Shown one piece after another: positions 1-7,766 of a stretch of 64,000 nucleotides of DNA; the first letter of the stretch is position 1, and the number at the start of each line of letters is the position of its first letter. The notes under the pieces are model-generated. The model saw nothing but the letters and a program-made list of their open reading frames with translations. It made no database searches and had not been told where the DNA came from. Made by a program: the position numbers and the translations under genes. The stretch is from positions 1 to 64,000 of the forward strand of contig CAVPAM010000025.1 of the NCBI GenBank assembly GCA_963701445.1, given 5' to 3'. This stretch comes from CAKZLS01 sp963701445 (GTDB lineage Bacteria > Pseudomonadota > Alphaproteobacteria > Rhodospirillales > Defluviicoccaceae).

Positions 1-1368
1 CACGCACCGCGGCTGCATGTCCACCAGACCCCAGCCGAATACGGTATCGCGGCCGGGCATTCCGAGGTCCACCACCCTGCGCCGCAAGGTCTGCCGAACG
101 GCTTCGGGATCCCTCGGATGGCCGCGGGACACCGCAAGCCCGGTCAGTACGCTCACGTAGGGGCTGGCGAAGGACGTTCCGCTTTGATATTGCCCGCCGC
201 CGGGAATGGCCGTCCAGACGCGAACGCCCGGGGCGGCGAAATCGACGTATTCTCCGTGAGTTGCGAACTCGTAGATGCGCCGGTCGGCATCGACGGCGGT
301 TACCGCTATGACGTCGGCGTAGGCCGCCGGATAGGCGGGCCGGTCGGACGGTCCCCAGTTTCCAGCCGCGGCGACGAGCACCAGGCCCTTCCGTCCCGCG
401 ATCTCCACCACCTGGCGGACCACGGTGTTGTTGGATCCGGCGATGCTCATGTTGACCACGTCCACGACCTGCTCGGCCATCCAGTCTATGGCCTCGATCA
501 GTCCGCGCGCGGTGGCCGTGACCTCCCTGTTGGCGCCGAACTGAAAAATGTTGGCGGCGGTCAGCTGCGCGCCAGGCAGCAAACCGCCCCAGCCGTTTCC
601 GAGCCGAGCTTTCCCGACCATCATGGCGGCCACCGCCGTCCCGTGATTTGCCGGCCCCGGCTGGCGGCCGGCCTGGTGGAAGGAGCGATAGCGAATATCC
701 GTGCCCACCAGCGCCGGGTGATCGGGTTGGATGGCGGCGTCGATCATCCCGAGGCGAACGCCGGCGCCGCAGTCTTGCGGAACGCCGGGCCAGCCGATCA
801 ACATCCGGGCGTAGCTCTCGGGAAATCCCTCGGCCCGGCTCAATTCATACAGCGTGTTGGCGTCGGTGGAGGCCTGGGGAAACTGCCGGCGCAATGACCG
901 GACGGCATGGGGGACCGAAACATCGGGCGGCGTGCGCAGCCTCAGCACCTTCAAGCCGAGCGTATGGAGCCGCGCCACGTCGGCGATCCGATATCCCTGC
1001 GAAACGACGATGCTCTCGAGGTTTGGCGGCGGGTTGGCGACGAGCACTTCTCCGGGCTCGTAACGCGCGGCTCCGGCCGCGTCGTCGGCGGCTTCCGGGG
1101 ATTCGCCGGCCGAGCGCGCATGACCGCCCGCGCCGCCCCCCGGCGGCACGGATTGCCCGGCCCGTTCGGATCCATGGCCGCCGCCGTCGTCCGTCCGCGC
1201 CGCCGCGTTCGCCCTGCCCCCGAATACGGTCGCTTTTTCGGCGCGGACGCCCTGTTCCGACGCCGGTTCCATGGACACTGTTTCCGGCTCCATCCAGGCC
1301 ATGTAAACGCCACCGCCAGCGGCGGCGGAAATGGCCAGAAGGCCGACGGCGATCATCGCAGCACGCAT
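1..1368 (-). CDS. S8 family serine peptidase (subtilase), C-terminus cut by window edge
   Basis: The frame is open from an ATG at 1368 to the window edge (456 codons, no stop), so the C-terminus is missing. An N-terminal hydrophobic stretch (residues 5-25) is a signal peptide or membrane anchor. It is followed by a low-complexity Gly/Ala/Glu-rich linker, a short propeptide-like region (about 105-195) and a subtilisin fold. The catalytic triad is visible: Asp210 in LGMIDAAIQ, His242 in NHGTAVAAM and Ser399 in GTSFASP. An AAGNWG oxyanion-type motif lies between His and Ser. A purine-rich AAAGGG precedes the start. The target is unknown; an exported or periplasmic protease is the safest reading. 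The family call is firm. Confidence 0.9.
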   Translation of the reverse strand, partial: MRAAMIAVGLLAISAAAGGGVYMAWMEPETVSMEPASEQGVRAEKATVFGGRANAAARTDDGGGHGSERAGQSVPPGGGAGGHARSAGESPEAADDAAGAARYEPGEVLVANPPPNLESIVVSQGYRIADVARLHTLGLKVLRLRTPPDVSVPHAVRSLRRQFPQASTDANTLYELSRAEGFPESYARMLIGWPGVPQDCGAGVRLGMIDAAIQPDHPALVGTDIRYRSFHQAGRQPGPANHGTAVAAMMVGKARLGNGWGGLLPGAQLTAANIFQFGANREVTATARGLIEAIDWMAEQVVDVVNMSIAGSNNTVVRQVVEIAGRKGLVLVAAAGNWGPSDRPAYPAAYADVIAVTAVDADRRIYEFATHGEYVDFAAPGVRVWTAIPGGGQYQSGTSFASPYVSVLTGLAVSRGHPRDPEAVRQTLRRRVVDLGMPGRDTVFGWGLVDMQPRCV

Positions 1369-1556
1369 ATCGCAAACCCTTTATCCGCTTCGACGCGGAA
1401 AAAGGTACACGAATGGGGTGAAAACAATTTTAATGAGGCAAGAAGGATTTTAATGAACGCCCGGGATCGAGACCGTCAGACCGGCAGGCTTGCTCCCGAT
1501 GACGGCGCTGCTATCCTCCGCTCGACCCCGACCTCCCTCGCCACCGGGCCGAAACC

Positions 1557-2900
1557 GTGAACGGAATATTCTTCGCCATTGTCCTGATCGCCTTCCTCGT
1601 CGCGGGCTACCGGCAGATCGCCGGTCCGGCGGTGGGGGCCGATCAGGTCGAGCCCATGCAGAGCCTCGCCACGGCGGTGGTGGACAGCGCCGCCAGTTCG
1701 GTGACCCTCGCCATCGGCCTGATCGGCGTCATGACCCTATTTCTCGGACTGATGAAGGTCGCCGAGGCCGGCGGGCTGCTGGTCATCATCGCCCGATTGG
1801 TTCGGCCGTTGATGCAGCGGATGTTTCCCGATGTCCCCGCCGATCACCCGGCCATGGGCGCCATGATCCTCAATATTTCCGCCAACGTGCTCGGGCTGGG
1901 CAACGCGGCGACGCCGTTCGGCATCCGCGCCATGCAGGAACTGGACAAGCTGAACCCCGTCAAGGGAACGGCAACCAACGCCATGGTCCTGTTTCTCGCC
2001 ATCAACACCTCCAGCGTGACCCTGCTTCCCACCGGGGTGATCGCGCTCCGCGCCGCCGCCGGATCCGCCGATCCGGCCGGCATCATGCCGACGACGCTGT
2101 TCGCCACCATCTGTTCCACCACCGTCGCCATCGTCATGGCCAAGCTGTGCCAGCGGTTCTGGACGGTGTCGGCGCCGTCCCCCTCGGCGCCTTCCCCCGA
2201 TGACTCCGAGACCGGCCGGACCGCCGCCGATGAAGTCGGCACTCCGGATCCCGCAACGGCAACGGAAGACGACGGCACCCGGATCGAGGCCAGCGAAGGC
2301 TATCCGGCCTGGGTTTCCGCCTTGGCGCTGGCGGGGATCGCCGCGCTGGTGCCCCTGACCCTGGTCTACGGCAAGGTGATCGCGCCTTGGATCATCCCGG
2401 GACTGGTGGTCGGCCTGCTGGGATTCGGGGTGGCGCGCCGGGTGCGGGTTTACGAGGTTTTCGTCGACGGAGCGCGTGACGGTTTCCAGGTGGCGATCCG
2501 CATCATTCCCTACCTGGTGGCCATCCTGGTGGCGGTGGGCATGTTCCGCGCCAGCGGCGCGCTGGCCCTTCTGATCACTCCCCTGGGGGCGGTGACGGAG
2601 CTCTTCGGATTGCCGCCCGAAGCGCTGCCGATGGCCCTGCTGCGGCCGCTGTCGGGCTCCGGCGCCTATGGCATTCTGGCATCCATCATCAACGACCCGG
2701 CGATCGGGCCGGACAGCTATACCGGCTATCTCGTGAGCACCTTTCAGGGATCCACGGAAACCACGTTCTACGTGCTGGCGGTCTATTTCGGCGCGGTCGG
2801 CATCCGCCGGATCCGCCACGCCCTGGTGGCGGCGCTGACCGCCGACGTCGCCGGCATCGCCGCCGCGGTTTTCATTTGTTCCCTGCTTTACGGAGGATAG
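1557..2900 (+). CDS. SpmA-SpmB fusion, nucleoside-recognition (Gate) domain membrane protein
   Basis: 447 residues starting at GTG (1557). The N-terminal half (about 1-200) has the SpmA-like Gate pattern with the motifs NISANVLGLGNAATPFG and NAMVLFLAINTSS. A hydrophilic, acidic linker (about 205-245) separates it from an SpmB-like half containing RPLSGSGAYG and STFQGSTETTFYV. About ten membrane segments are evident. In Bacillus the two halves are separate spore maturation proteins SpmA and SpmB. In non-sporulating Proteobacteria fused versions occur and are assumed to be transporters of unknown substrate. The gene stands alone, with a possible weak terminator behind it. The family is clear, the substrate unknown. 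Confidence 0.85.
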   Translation: MNGIFFAIVLIAFLVAGYRQIAGPAVGADQVEPMQSLATAVVDSAASSVTLAIGLIGVMTLFLGLMKVAEAGGLLVIIARLVRPLMQRMFPDVPADHPAMGAMILNISANVLGLGNAATPFGIRAMQELDKLNPVKGTATNAMVLFLAINTSSVTLLPTGVIALRAAAGSADPAGIMPTTLFATICSTTVAIVMAKLCQRFWTVSAPSPSAPSPDDSETGRTAADEVGTPDPATATEDDGTRIEASEGYPAWVSALALAGIAALVPLTLVYGKVIAPWIIPGLVVGLLGFGVARRVRVYEVFVDGARDGFQVAIRIIPYLVAILVAVGMFRASGALALLITPLGAVTELFGLPPEALPMALLRPLSGSGAYGILASIINDPAIGPDSYTGYLVSTFQGSTETTFYVLAVYFGAVGIRRIRHALVAALTADVAGIAAAVFICSLLYGG

Positions 2901-2956
2901 AGGCGCGCCGAGGCGCGGCCTGAGCGGGCGGCACGCTTCCCCATCCGGGCCACATT

Positions 2957-2977
2957 AGCCCCGTATGGGGTATTTTT
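2957..2977 (+). terminator. possible weak intrinsic terminator after the SpmA-SpmB gene
   Basis: A short CCCC-GTAT-GGGG hairpin (2959-2970) is followed by TATTTTT, 57 bases after the stop at 2900. The stem is only four to five pairs, so this is tentative. Confidence 0.3.
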
Positions 2978-3044
2978 GCTGCGCTGCTCCCAAAAAATGT
3001 GTATAAGTGCGTATTGGTACGTAGCCGATAAAAAAACAGCCGCC

Positions 3045-4485
3045 ATGAATTTTCCGTTCCCCCGTTCCGATCGCATGCCCGACGATGCCTGGAATCCCCC
3101 ACGGTTCCTGCTTCTGTCCTCCGCGCCGCGCGAGCTCTCCATGGAGTTCGCCTGCAAGTTCGTGTTTGGCGCCAAAAGTGGCTTCGACGGAATCATGGTC
3201 CTCGACGGCCAGGGTGTCGAGAACATCAGGACGGTTATCCGCCAGTCGAACAACTACCTGGCGCCGGTGGCGAACCTGTCGGGCACGCCTCTTCCATTCG
3301 CCGACTTCGAGGCGGCCGCGCGGACCCCGAAAACCATGGCCAGGGCCATCGAAGAGCTCTCGCGGATCGCCGGGCTCATCCGAACGATCCCCGAGGAGGT
3401 GCGGATGAGCGACTCCCCGGAGACGATCCTTCTCGCCCGGGCCTACTCGCGCAAGCGGGTCATCGAACCGGTTTACGATCCCAGCGTCCGAGATTGCGTG
3501 ATCTACCCGGTGGGCGGCCTGATCGAGGATACCGGCCGTTGCGCGGAGCGAATGACCAATGCCGGGTACTTCACCCGCATGTTCTTCGATCGACTGCACG
3601 CCTGTCCCGATTGCGGTTCCTCCCGGCTGAATGCCCGGGAGGAATGCGTGGCCTGCCGGTCGGCGGATCTGGCCAACGAACCGCTGGTTCATCACCTGCG
3701 ATGCGGACACCGGGGCCTCGAGGCCGAATTCCGCCAGAACAATCTCCTGATCTGCCCGAAATGTCATCACGAACTGCGCGTCGATGGCGGTGATTACGAA
3801 AAACCGGGGCGCGCAAACGCTTGCGGATGTTGCGGCCATATCAACAGCCAGTCGTCGGTTGGTTTCGTCTGCATCGACTGCATGGCCCGGCACGACACCG
3901 ACGCCATCGCGACGCGGGATTTCTACAAGTACGAGTTGAACTTGGAAGGGCGAGCGCGCGCTGCTCACCAATCAACAATGGCAGGACCGCGACGCGCCGA
4001 GGATCGGACCAAGCCCCCAGGAGGCCGTGGTCCGCCAGGCGTTGCGGCTGCATACCCGCTATGGACGGCCGCTCGCCATTTTGAAGATCACCTTCGGCGA
4101 GGATACGGTGTCGCGGGACACCGATACCCCGTGTTCGTTGACGACGGCGTCGGTGCGGGTGGCGGAGGTCCTGCGCGAGGAAACACGCGAAACCGACGTG
4201 GTGATCGAAACCGAGAACGGCTTTCTCGTCTACATGCCGGAAACGCCCAGCGACAGCGTGGATTCTCCCAGCACCCGCCTGCGGAACAGGATCGGCTCCA
4301 GTGTGCCGGCGGACCTCGACGTGAAGGTCACGTCGCTTCGCCCCGACGATCTGAAGCCGTTGATGCTCAAATCCTCTCGACCGGTCCCCGCTTGCGCCGG
4401 GACGCGACGGCCGGCCATCAAGAAAGTCCGGCGATTACCACCAAAACGGGTGCCGCTTAATTCTTTGGAAAGCGCTTGCCATTAG
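3045..4485 (+). CDS. TackOD1 metal-binding protein with degenerate GGDEF-like C-terminus (frameshifted)
   Basis: The likely start is ATG 3045; the frame is open further upstream, but 3045 gives a sensible N-terminus. Residues about 185-280 carry the zinc-ribbon series of the Thaumarchaeal output domain 1 family: CPDC (187), CVAC (about 202), CPKC (237), CGCC (260) and CIDC (about 276). Near 3940-3958 the frame breaks. Continuing in the next frame gives ALLTNQQWQDR, then YGRPLAILKITF and ENGFLVYMPET, which resembles a GGDEF domain that has lost its GGDEF signature. One deleted or inserted base would restore a protein of about 480 residues. A sensory or signalling output role is inferred from the family only. 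The frameshift may be a sequencing error. Confidence 0.75.
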
Positions 4486-4522
4486 GCTTTCGACCTTCAG
4501 GCCAATCACCGAGGGTCAGCCC

Positions 4523-5014
4523 ATGAGCACGTCACCGGATCCAGAGCGCTCCCTGTTCAATGACTTGGCGCATATTTTCATGGAAATGAAGGACGCTCGC
4601 CACATCGACGTGGAAGCCGCCGTCGAACGGCGCTTGCGCGAGCATATGAGGTCGTCCGCCGGAAACGACACCCGTGGGTTGCAAATCACCTTGACGTGGG
4701 CCCTGCCCGACGGACCCGGCGACTGGGCGCTGCAGGCCACCAGCTACAAGACCCTGTCTCGACAGAGTATCGCCGCGGTCTTTCCCGGTACCGGCGCGCG
4801 CAAGAGCACCCCGGCCAGCCGCGACCGGCTCAGGGCCCTGCTCGACAAGATCAGCGGCCGGCAGGAACCCTTGGAGCGCCCGGGCATCTGGCATCAGATC
4901 CCCCACAACCCGGCCGCGCTGGACTCCGCGCCGCCCCCTCAAGGCGGTGGACCCGAGGGGGGTGGAGAGGTCGTCCCCTTCCCCGGCCCGCTGGCCAGGA
5001 AGGCCGAAGGCTGA
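4523..5014 (+). CDS. hypothetical protein, 163 aa
   Basis: An ATG at 4523 is preceded by GAGGG at a good distance. The product is soluble and charged at the N-terminus (NDLAHIFMEMKDARHIDVEAAVE looks helical), with a central segment LQITLTWALPDGPGDWALQATSYKT that could form beta strands. The last 40 residues are Pro/Gly-rich and probably disordered. No signal peptide or membrane segment is evident, and I do not recognise the family. It lies 37 bases after the TackOD1 gene on the same strand and may be cotranscribed with it. The opposite strand is also open here but has no plausible ribosome-binding site or protein-like composition. Confidence 0.6.
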   Translation: MSTSPDPERSLFNDLAHIFMEMKDARHIDVEAAVERRLREHMRSSAGNDTRGLQITLTWALPDGPGDWALQATSYKTLSRQSIAAVFPGTGARKSTPASRDRLRALLDKISGRQEPLERPGIWHQIPHNPAALDSAPPPQGGGPEGGGEVVPFPGPLARKAEG

Positions 5015-5058
5015 AATTGAAACATTCTCGGAATGCCGTTTGGCCGCTTTCCGGGTAT

Positions 5059-5085
5059 AAAAAAGGGCTGGTTAAAAACCAGCCC
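5059..5085 (-). terminator. intrinsic terminator, minus strand
   Basis: A perfect nine-pair stem GGGCTGGTT/AACCAGCCC (5065-5085) with a three-base loop is followed on the minus strand by six T (plus-strand A-run 5059-5064). This is a canonical Rho-independent terminator for leftward transcription. Confidence 0.75.
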
Positions 5086-5126
5086 GAAGTTGAGGAGGGG
5101 AGGGGAGAGAGGGTCTTCAGAGATTT

Positions 5127-5167
5127 GCCGAGAGCGAGAGAGAGGGGATGGCTCTTCGGCTTTTTTT
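5127..5167 (+). terminator. intrinsic terminator, plus strand
   Basis: Arms GCCGAGAGC (5127-5135) and GCTCTTCGGC (5151-5160) pair with one bulge and are followed directly by seven T (5161-5167). It could end the transcript of the 4523-5014 gene. The same stem, read on the other strand, is hairpin 2 of the candidate small RNA. Confidence 0.55.
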
Positions 5168-5342
5168 AGGGTCGCCGGGGAAGCGACCTTAGGCTCTGTG
5201 CCTCTTTAAGGGACTGAGTAAAAGTCAGGTTGAGAAAATTTACTCCTCTGCCAGTAGAACAGTTGCATGATGCGGCTTGCCCAAACGTTCCTTCATGTTT
5301 TGCTGTCCGGCTTCGTCGGTTTCGTGTCCCGCCGAGGCCTTC

Positions 5343-5570
5343 ATGAACATTCAAAGCACCAAGGACGTTGATGAATTGTTAACTTTTCCGGGGAGAGTCA
5401 TCTACCTACCTAATCTGGTAGGTATGGACGGCGCGCTTCAGCCCGCGATCGCGGTGAACACGAACCAAGCGATTCCAATGGACGCGATGATCAGGATTTC
5501 GGTCCACTTCCGCGAGAACAACGCCCGCATCGTAATTGCCTCCAATACATTGAGATCAGGGGTACCTTGA
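5343..5570 (+). CDS. small hypothetical protein, 75 aa
   Basis: An ATG at 5343 with GAGG five bases upstream opens a 75-residue frame. The composition is ordinary, with a hydrophobic stretch FPGRVIYLPNLVGMDG and a C-terminal IRISVHFRENNARIVIAS that could be a beta strand pair. An upstream in-frame ATG at 5277 exists but gives a Cys-rich, unlikely N-terminus. No family is recognised. It is isolated between the structured RNA region and a convergent cupin gene, and might be spurious. Confidence 0.35.
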   Translation: MNIQSTKDVDELLTFPGRVIYLPNLVGMDGALQPAIAVNTNQAIPMDAMIRISVHFRENNARIVIASNTLRSGVP

Positions 5571-5635
5571 TAACGGGGCGAGGCCGGCGTTTTAACCCAC
5601 CGGGATCGGGAGGTGGATTTCCCGCGCGGTGTTCG

Positions 5636-6004
5636 TCACCGTCGCGAGGAAGAAACGGTCGCCGGCCCGGGCTCGCCAAAGTGTAACGCAATCCAGACGG
5701 TCGGTTGATCGGGATCGGTCCATTCGACGCGGTGACGGACATGGGCGGGGATCAGGACATAATCGCCGGGATTCAGAATTCGCGCCTCCCCCTCCCCTTC
5801 GATCAGCAATCCCGCGCGTCCCCGGATCACCGCCACCCATTCCGCTTCGTCCTGGTCGTACCATTCGCCCTCCGGCGTCGCCTGTCCGGTGGACACGATT
5901 CGCACCAGCCGGAAACCGGCGGCGTCCACGAGAGTGGTCAACGCCTCTGCCTCTGCCGCGGTCCCGTCCGCGGGCAGTCCGTCGAAAAGGTTTTCGGTCT
6001 TCAT
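5636..6004 (-). CDS. cupin domain-containing protein
   Basis: 122 residues forming a single small cupin barrel. Conserved features are GRAGLLIEGEGEARILNPGDYVLIPAHVRHRVEW, covering the second cupin motif (PGD then HxxH), and an acidic first motif EWVAVIRG. One of the usual metal-ligand histidines of motif 1 is not evident, so metal binding is uncertain. The short length suggests a stand-alone sugar- or metabolite-binding or isomerase-type cupin. It is divergent from the PHB-depolymerase-like gene. Substrate unknown. Confidence 0.85.
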   Translation of the reverse strand: MKTENLFDGLPADGTAAEAEALTTLVDAAGFRLVRIVSTGQATPEGEWYDQDEAEWVAVIRGRAGLLIEGEGEARILNPGDYVLIPAHVRHRVEWTDPDQPTVWIALHFGEPGPATVSSSRR

Positions 6005-6172
6005 TTCCGAGCATTCCCTCGCCGCCGCGTCGCCCGCCGATGACGCGGCGCCACGCGAATACGGTCATCGTGGACCCATGGTCATCGAAAGGTCTATTCT
6101 TCGGGCGCCTCGAGGGCAACGGGCACATTCCGTCGTACGCTGTTCCGGTTCACATGCATGGGGGGACAATCG

Positions 6173-7365
6173 ATGCACGGGAAGATCGCGGCAAGCATGT
6201 CACTGGCGCTGGGTTTGATCCTCGCGGCCCTGCCCCCGGGTACGGCACGCGCCGCCGAACGTCTCGGATCCTACGCCATCGACCCGGGCGCGATCTCCAT
6301 CTCCGGCATCTCGTCCGGCGGCTTCATGGCCAACCAGTTCCACGTGGCCCATTCGGCAACGATCATGGGTGCCGGAATCGTCGCCGGCGGCCCCTATGCG
6401 TGCGCCCGCGTCAATGCCGGCTTCGGTGATTATCTCGGGTCCTACAAGGAGCTCTGGAACGCGGTCTATGTCTGCTCCCACCAGGCCGGCGCCATCCCCG
6501 TGTTCGGTGCTCATCCAGCCGTTCCTCGGCCCCCCGGACCCCGATCGATCCGTGGCGGCCACCCGCGCCACCGCGGAAAGCGGCGCCATCGACGCGGTGG
6601 ACAACATGCGCGACGATCGCGTCTGGCTGTTCTCCGGCACCAAGGACACCCTGGTGCCCCCGTCGGTGATGGATGCGCTCCACGCCTACTACACCCAGAT
6701 CCTCGGCGCGTTCATGGAGATGCCGGAAAAGAGCATCCTGTACGTGAACCGCGTCGACGCGCACCACGCCATGATCGTCGCGAGAGCCCGGCGACAACAA
6801 CTGCCTGGACTTCGAACTGCCCTACATCAACGACTGCGACTACGACGCGGCCGGAACGATGCTGAGATTTTTCTACAGGCGACCGGAGGCGATCCTCGAT
6901 CCGCCCGTGGATTGGAATCGGCAATCGCTGATCGCCTTCGATCAGACGGAGTTCTTTCCCGAAGGCACGGGTCGCGGCGACGGCGGCGACGGCAGCATCA
7001 GCATGAACGACATCGGCCACGTCTATGTTCCCGAGAGCTGCCGCGCCGGCGCCACCTGCCGCCTCCACGTGGCCCTGCACGGCTGCGAGCAGTACCAGGA
7101 GAGGATAGAGCAGGAATGCGGCCGGGAGGGCAGATGCCCGCCCCACCTGTTCTTCGAGAGCGCCGGCTACAACGAGTGGGCCGAGGCCAACGACATCATC
7201 GTTCTCTATCCGCAGACCATCGCCTGGGACGGCCCCTCGCTCGACCGCACCAACCCCAAGGGATGCTGGGACTGGTGGGGCTTCACCGGCGACGGCTATG
7301 CCACCAAGAACGGCAAACAGATCCGCGCCATCAAAGGCATGATCGACCGGTTGACGAGCCCGTAG
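6173..7365 (+). pseudogene. secreted PHB depolymerase-like esterase, broken by two frameshifts
   Basis: A start at ATG 6173 follows a GGGGGGA stretch. The protein begins with a Sec signal peptide (about 27 residues ending TARAAE), then ISGISSGGFMANQ, whose G-x-S-x-G lipase box is typical of poly(3-hydroxyalkanoate) depolymerases. The frame changes near 6481-6530 (continuing GPPDPDRSVAATRA) and again near 6775-6795 (continuing NCLDFELPYINDCDYDAAG). It ends with LHVALHGCEQY and PQTIAWDGPSLDRTNPKGCWDWWGF, matching the second half of the family. All parts are colinear and conserved, so either two one-base indels are sequence errors or the gene is freshly inactivated. The role would be extracellular polyester or ester hydrolysis. 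Confidence 0.8.
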
Positions 7366-7412
7366 CCGGCTCGCGGCCGCGATAAACAGGACCGCTGGAT
7401 ACAGGGCCCCCA

Positions 7413-7766
7413 ATGACACCGAGAGCCGTATCTTTTCCCATTGTCGTTGTTGCGTCCGCCCTCGCGGCGGGCGCGGCCGGCGCGGCACTGCGCTACGGTA
7501 TCGTCGAATACCAGGCGATCCACGACATGTGCGCCGCCACCGCTTCCCTGGCGTGTCGGGCCCGATCCCAGGTCATCGTCGGGCTGATGCATACGCCCGC
7601 GCTTGGCCTGCTTGCGCTGACGTTCGGCATTCTCGCCCTGTTCGGCAATCGGCGCGCCCTGGTTGTCGCCGCGGCGGTCGCGGGCGGGCTCGGACTGTTT
7701 CTCTACAATACCGAACTGGGGGCCTGCGGCCTGCTGCTGGGCGCCCTCCGAGCCGTCCGGGATTAA
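7413..7766 (+). CDS. small membrane protein, 117 aa, unknown function
   Basis: The N-terminal hydrophobic segment (residues 7-28) is followed by a short Cys-containing loop (HDMCAATASLACRARSQ) and about three more membrane segments (50-70, 80-97, 100-112). Four cysteines may form periplasmic disulfides. It follows the depolymerase-like gene by 47 bases on the same strand. Its TAA overlaps the TAA of the convergent glucan enzyme gene on the opposite strand. No family is recognised. Confidence 0.65.
   Translation: MTPRAVSFPIVVVASALAAGAAGAALRYGIVEYQAIHDMCAATASLACRARSQVIVGLMHTPALGLLALTFGILALFGNRRALVVAAAVAGGLGLFLYNTELGACGLLLGALRAVRD

Larger units (their letters stand above)
5059..5190 (-). ncRNA. 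candidate trans-acting small RNA with CU-rich (anti-Shine-Dalgarno) loops
   Basis: Read on the minus strand, this segment folds into a hairpin GGTCGC/GCGACC with loop TTCCCCG (5170-5188) and then a second hairpin (arms 5151-5160 and 5127-5135) with a CCCCTCTCTCTC-type loop. A single-stranded pyrimidine run (5086-5126) rich in CCCTCTC and CCCCTCC follows. The segment ends in a strong intrinsic terminator with six T. Alternating hairpins with CCUCC-type motifs are the hallmark of alphaproteobacterial sRNA families that pair with ribosome-binding sites. No clear promoter was found. The plus strand also forms a terminator here, so transcription in the other direction, as the 3' end of the upstream gene, remains possible. 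Confidence 0.45.

Noticed and set aside
118..897. A 259-codon plus-strand frame at the window start
   Set aside because: It lies opposite the subtilase, whose catalytic triad and open frame to the window edge identify the real gene.
14..1313. Several overlapping Arg-rich frames around 850-1420
   Set aside because: They are alternative frames of the subtilase N-terminal linker; the frame starting at 1368 contains the signal peptide and the fold.
5166..5354. A 62-codon minus-strand frame overlapping the small RNA region
   Set aside because: It runs into the structured element, has no ribosome-binding site and an improbable composition; the RNA structure explains the region better.
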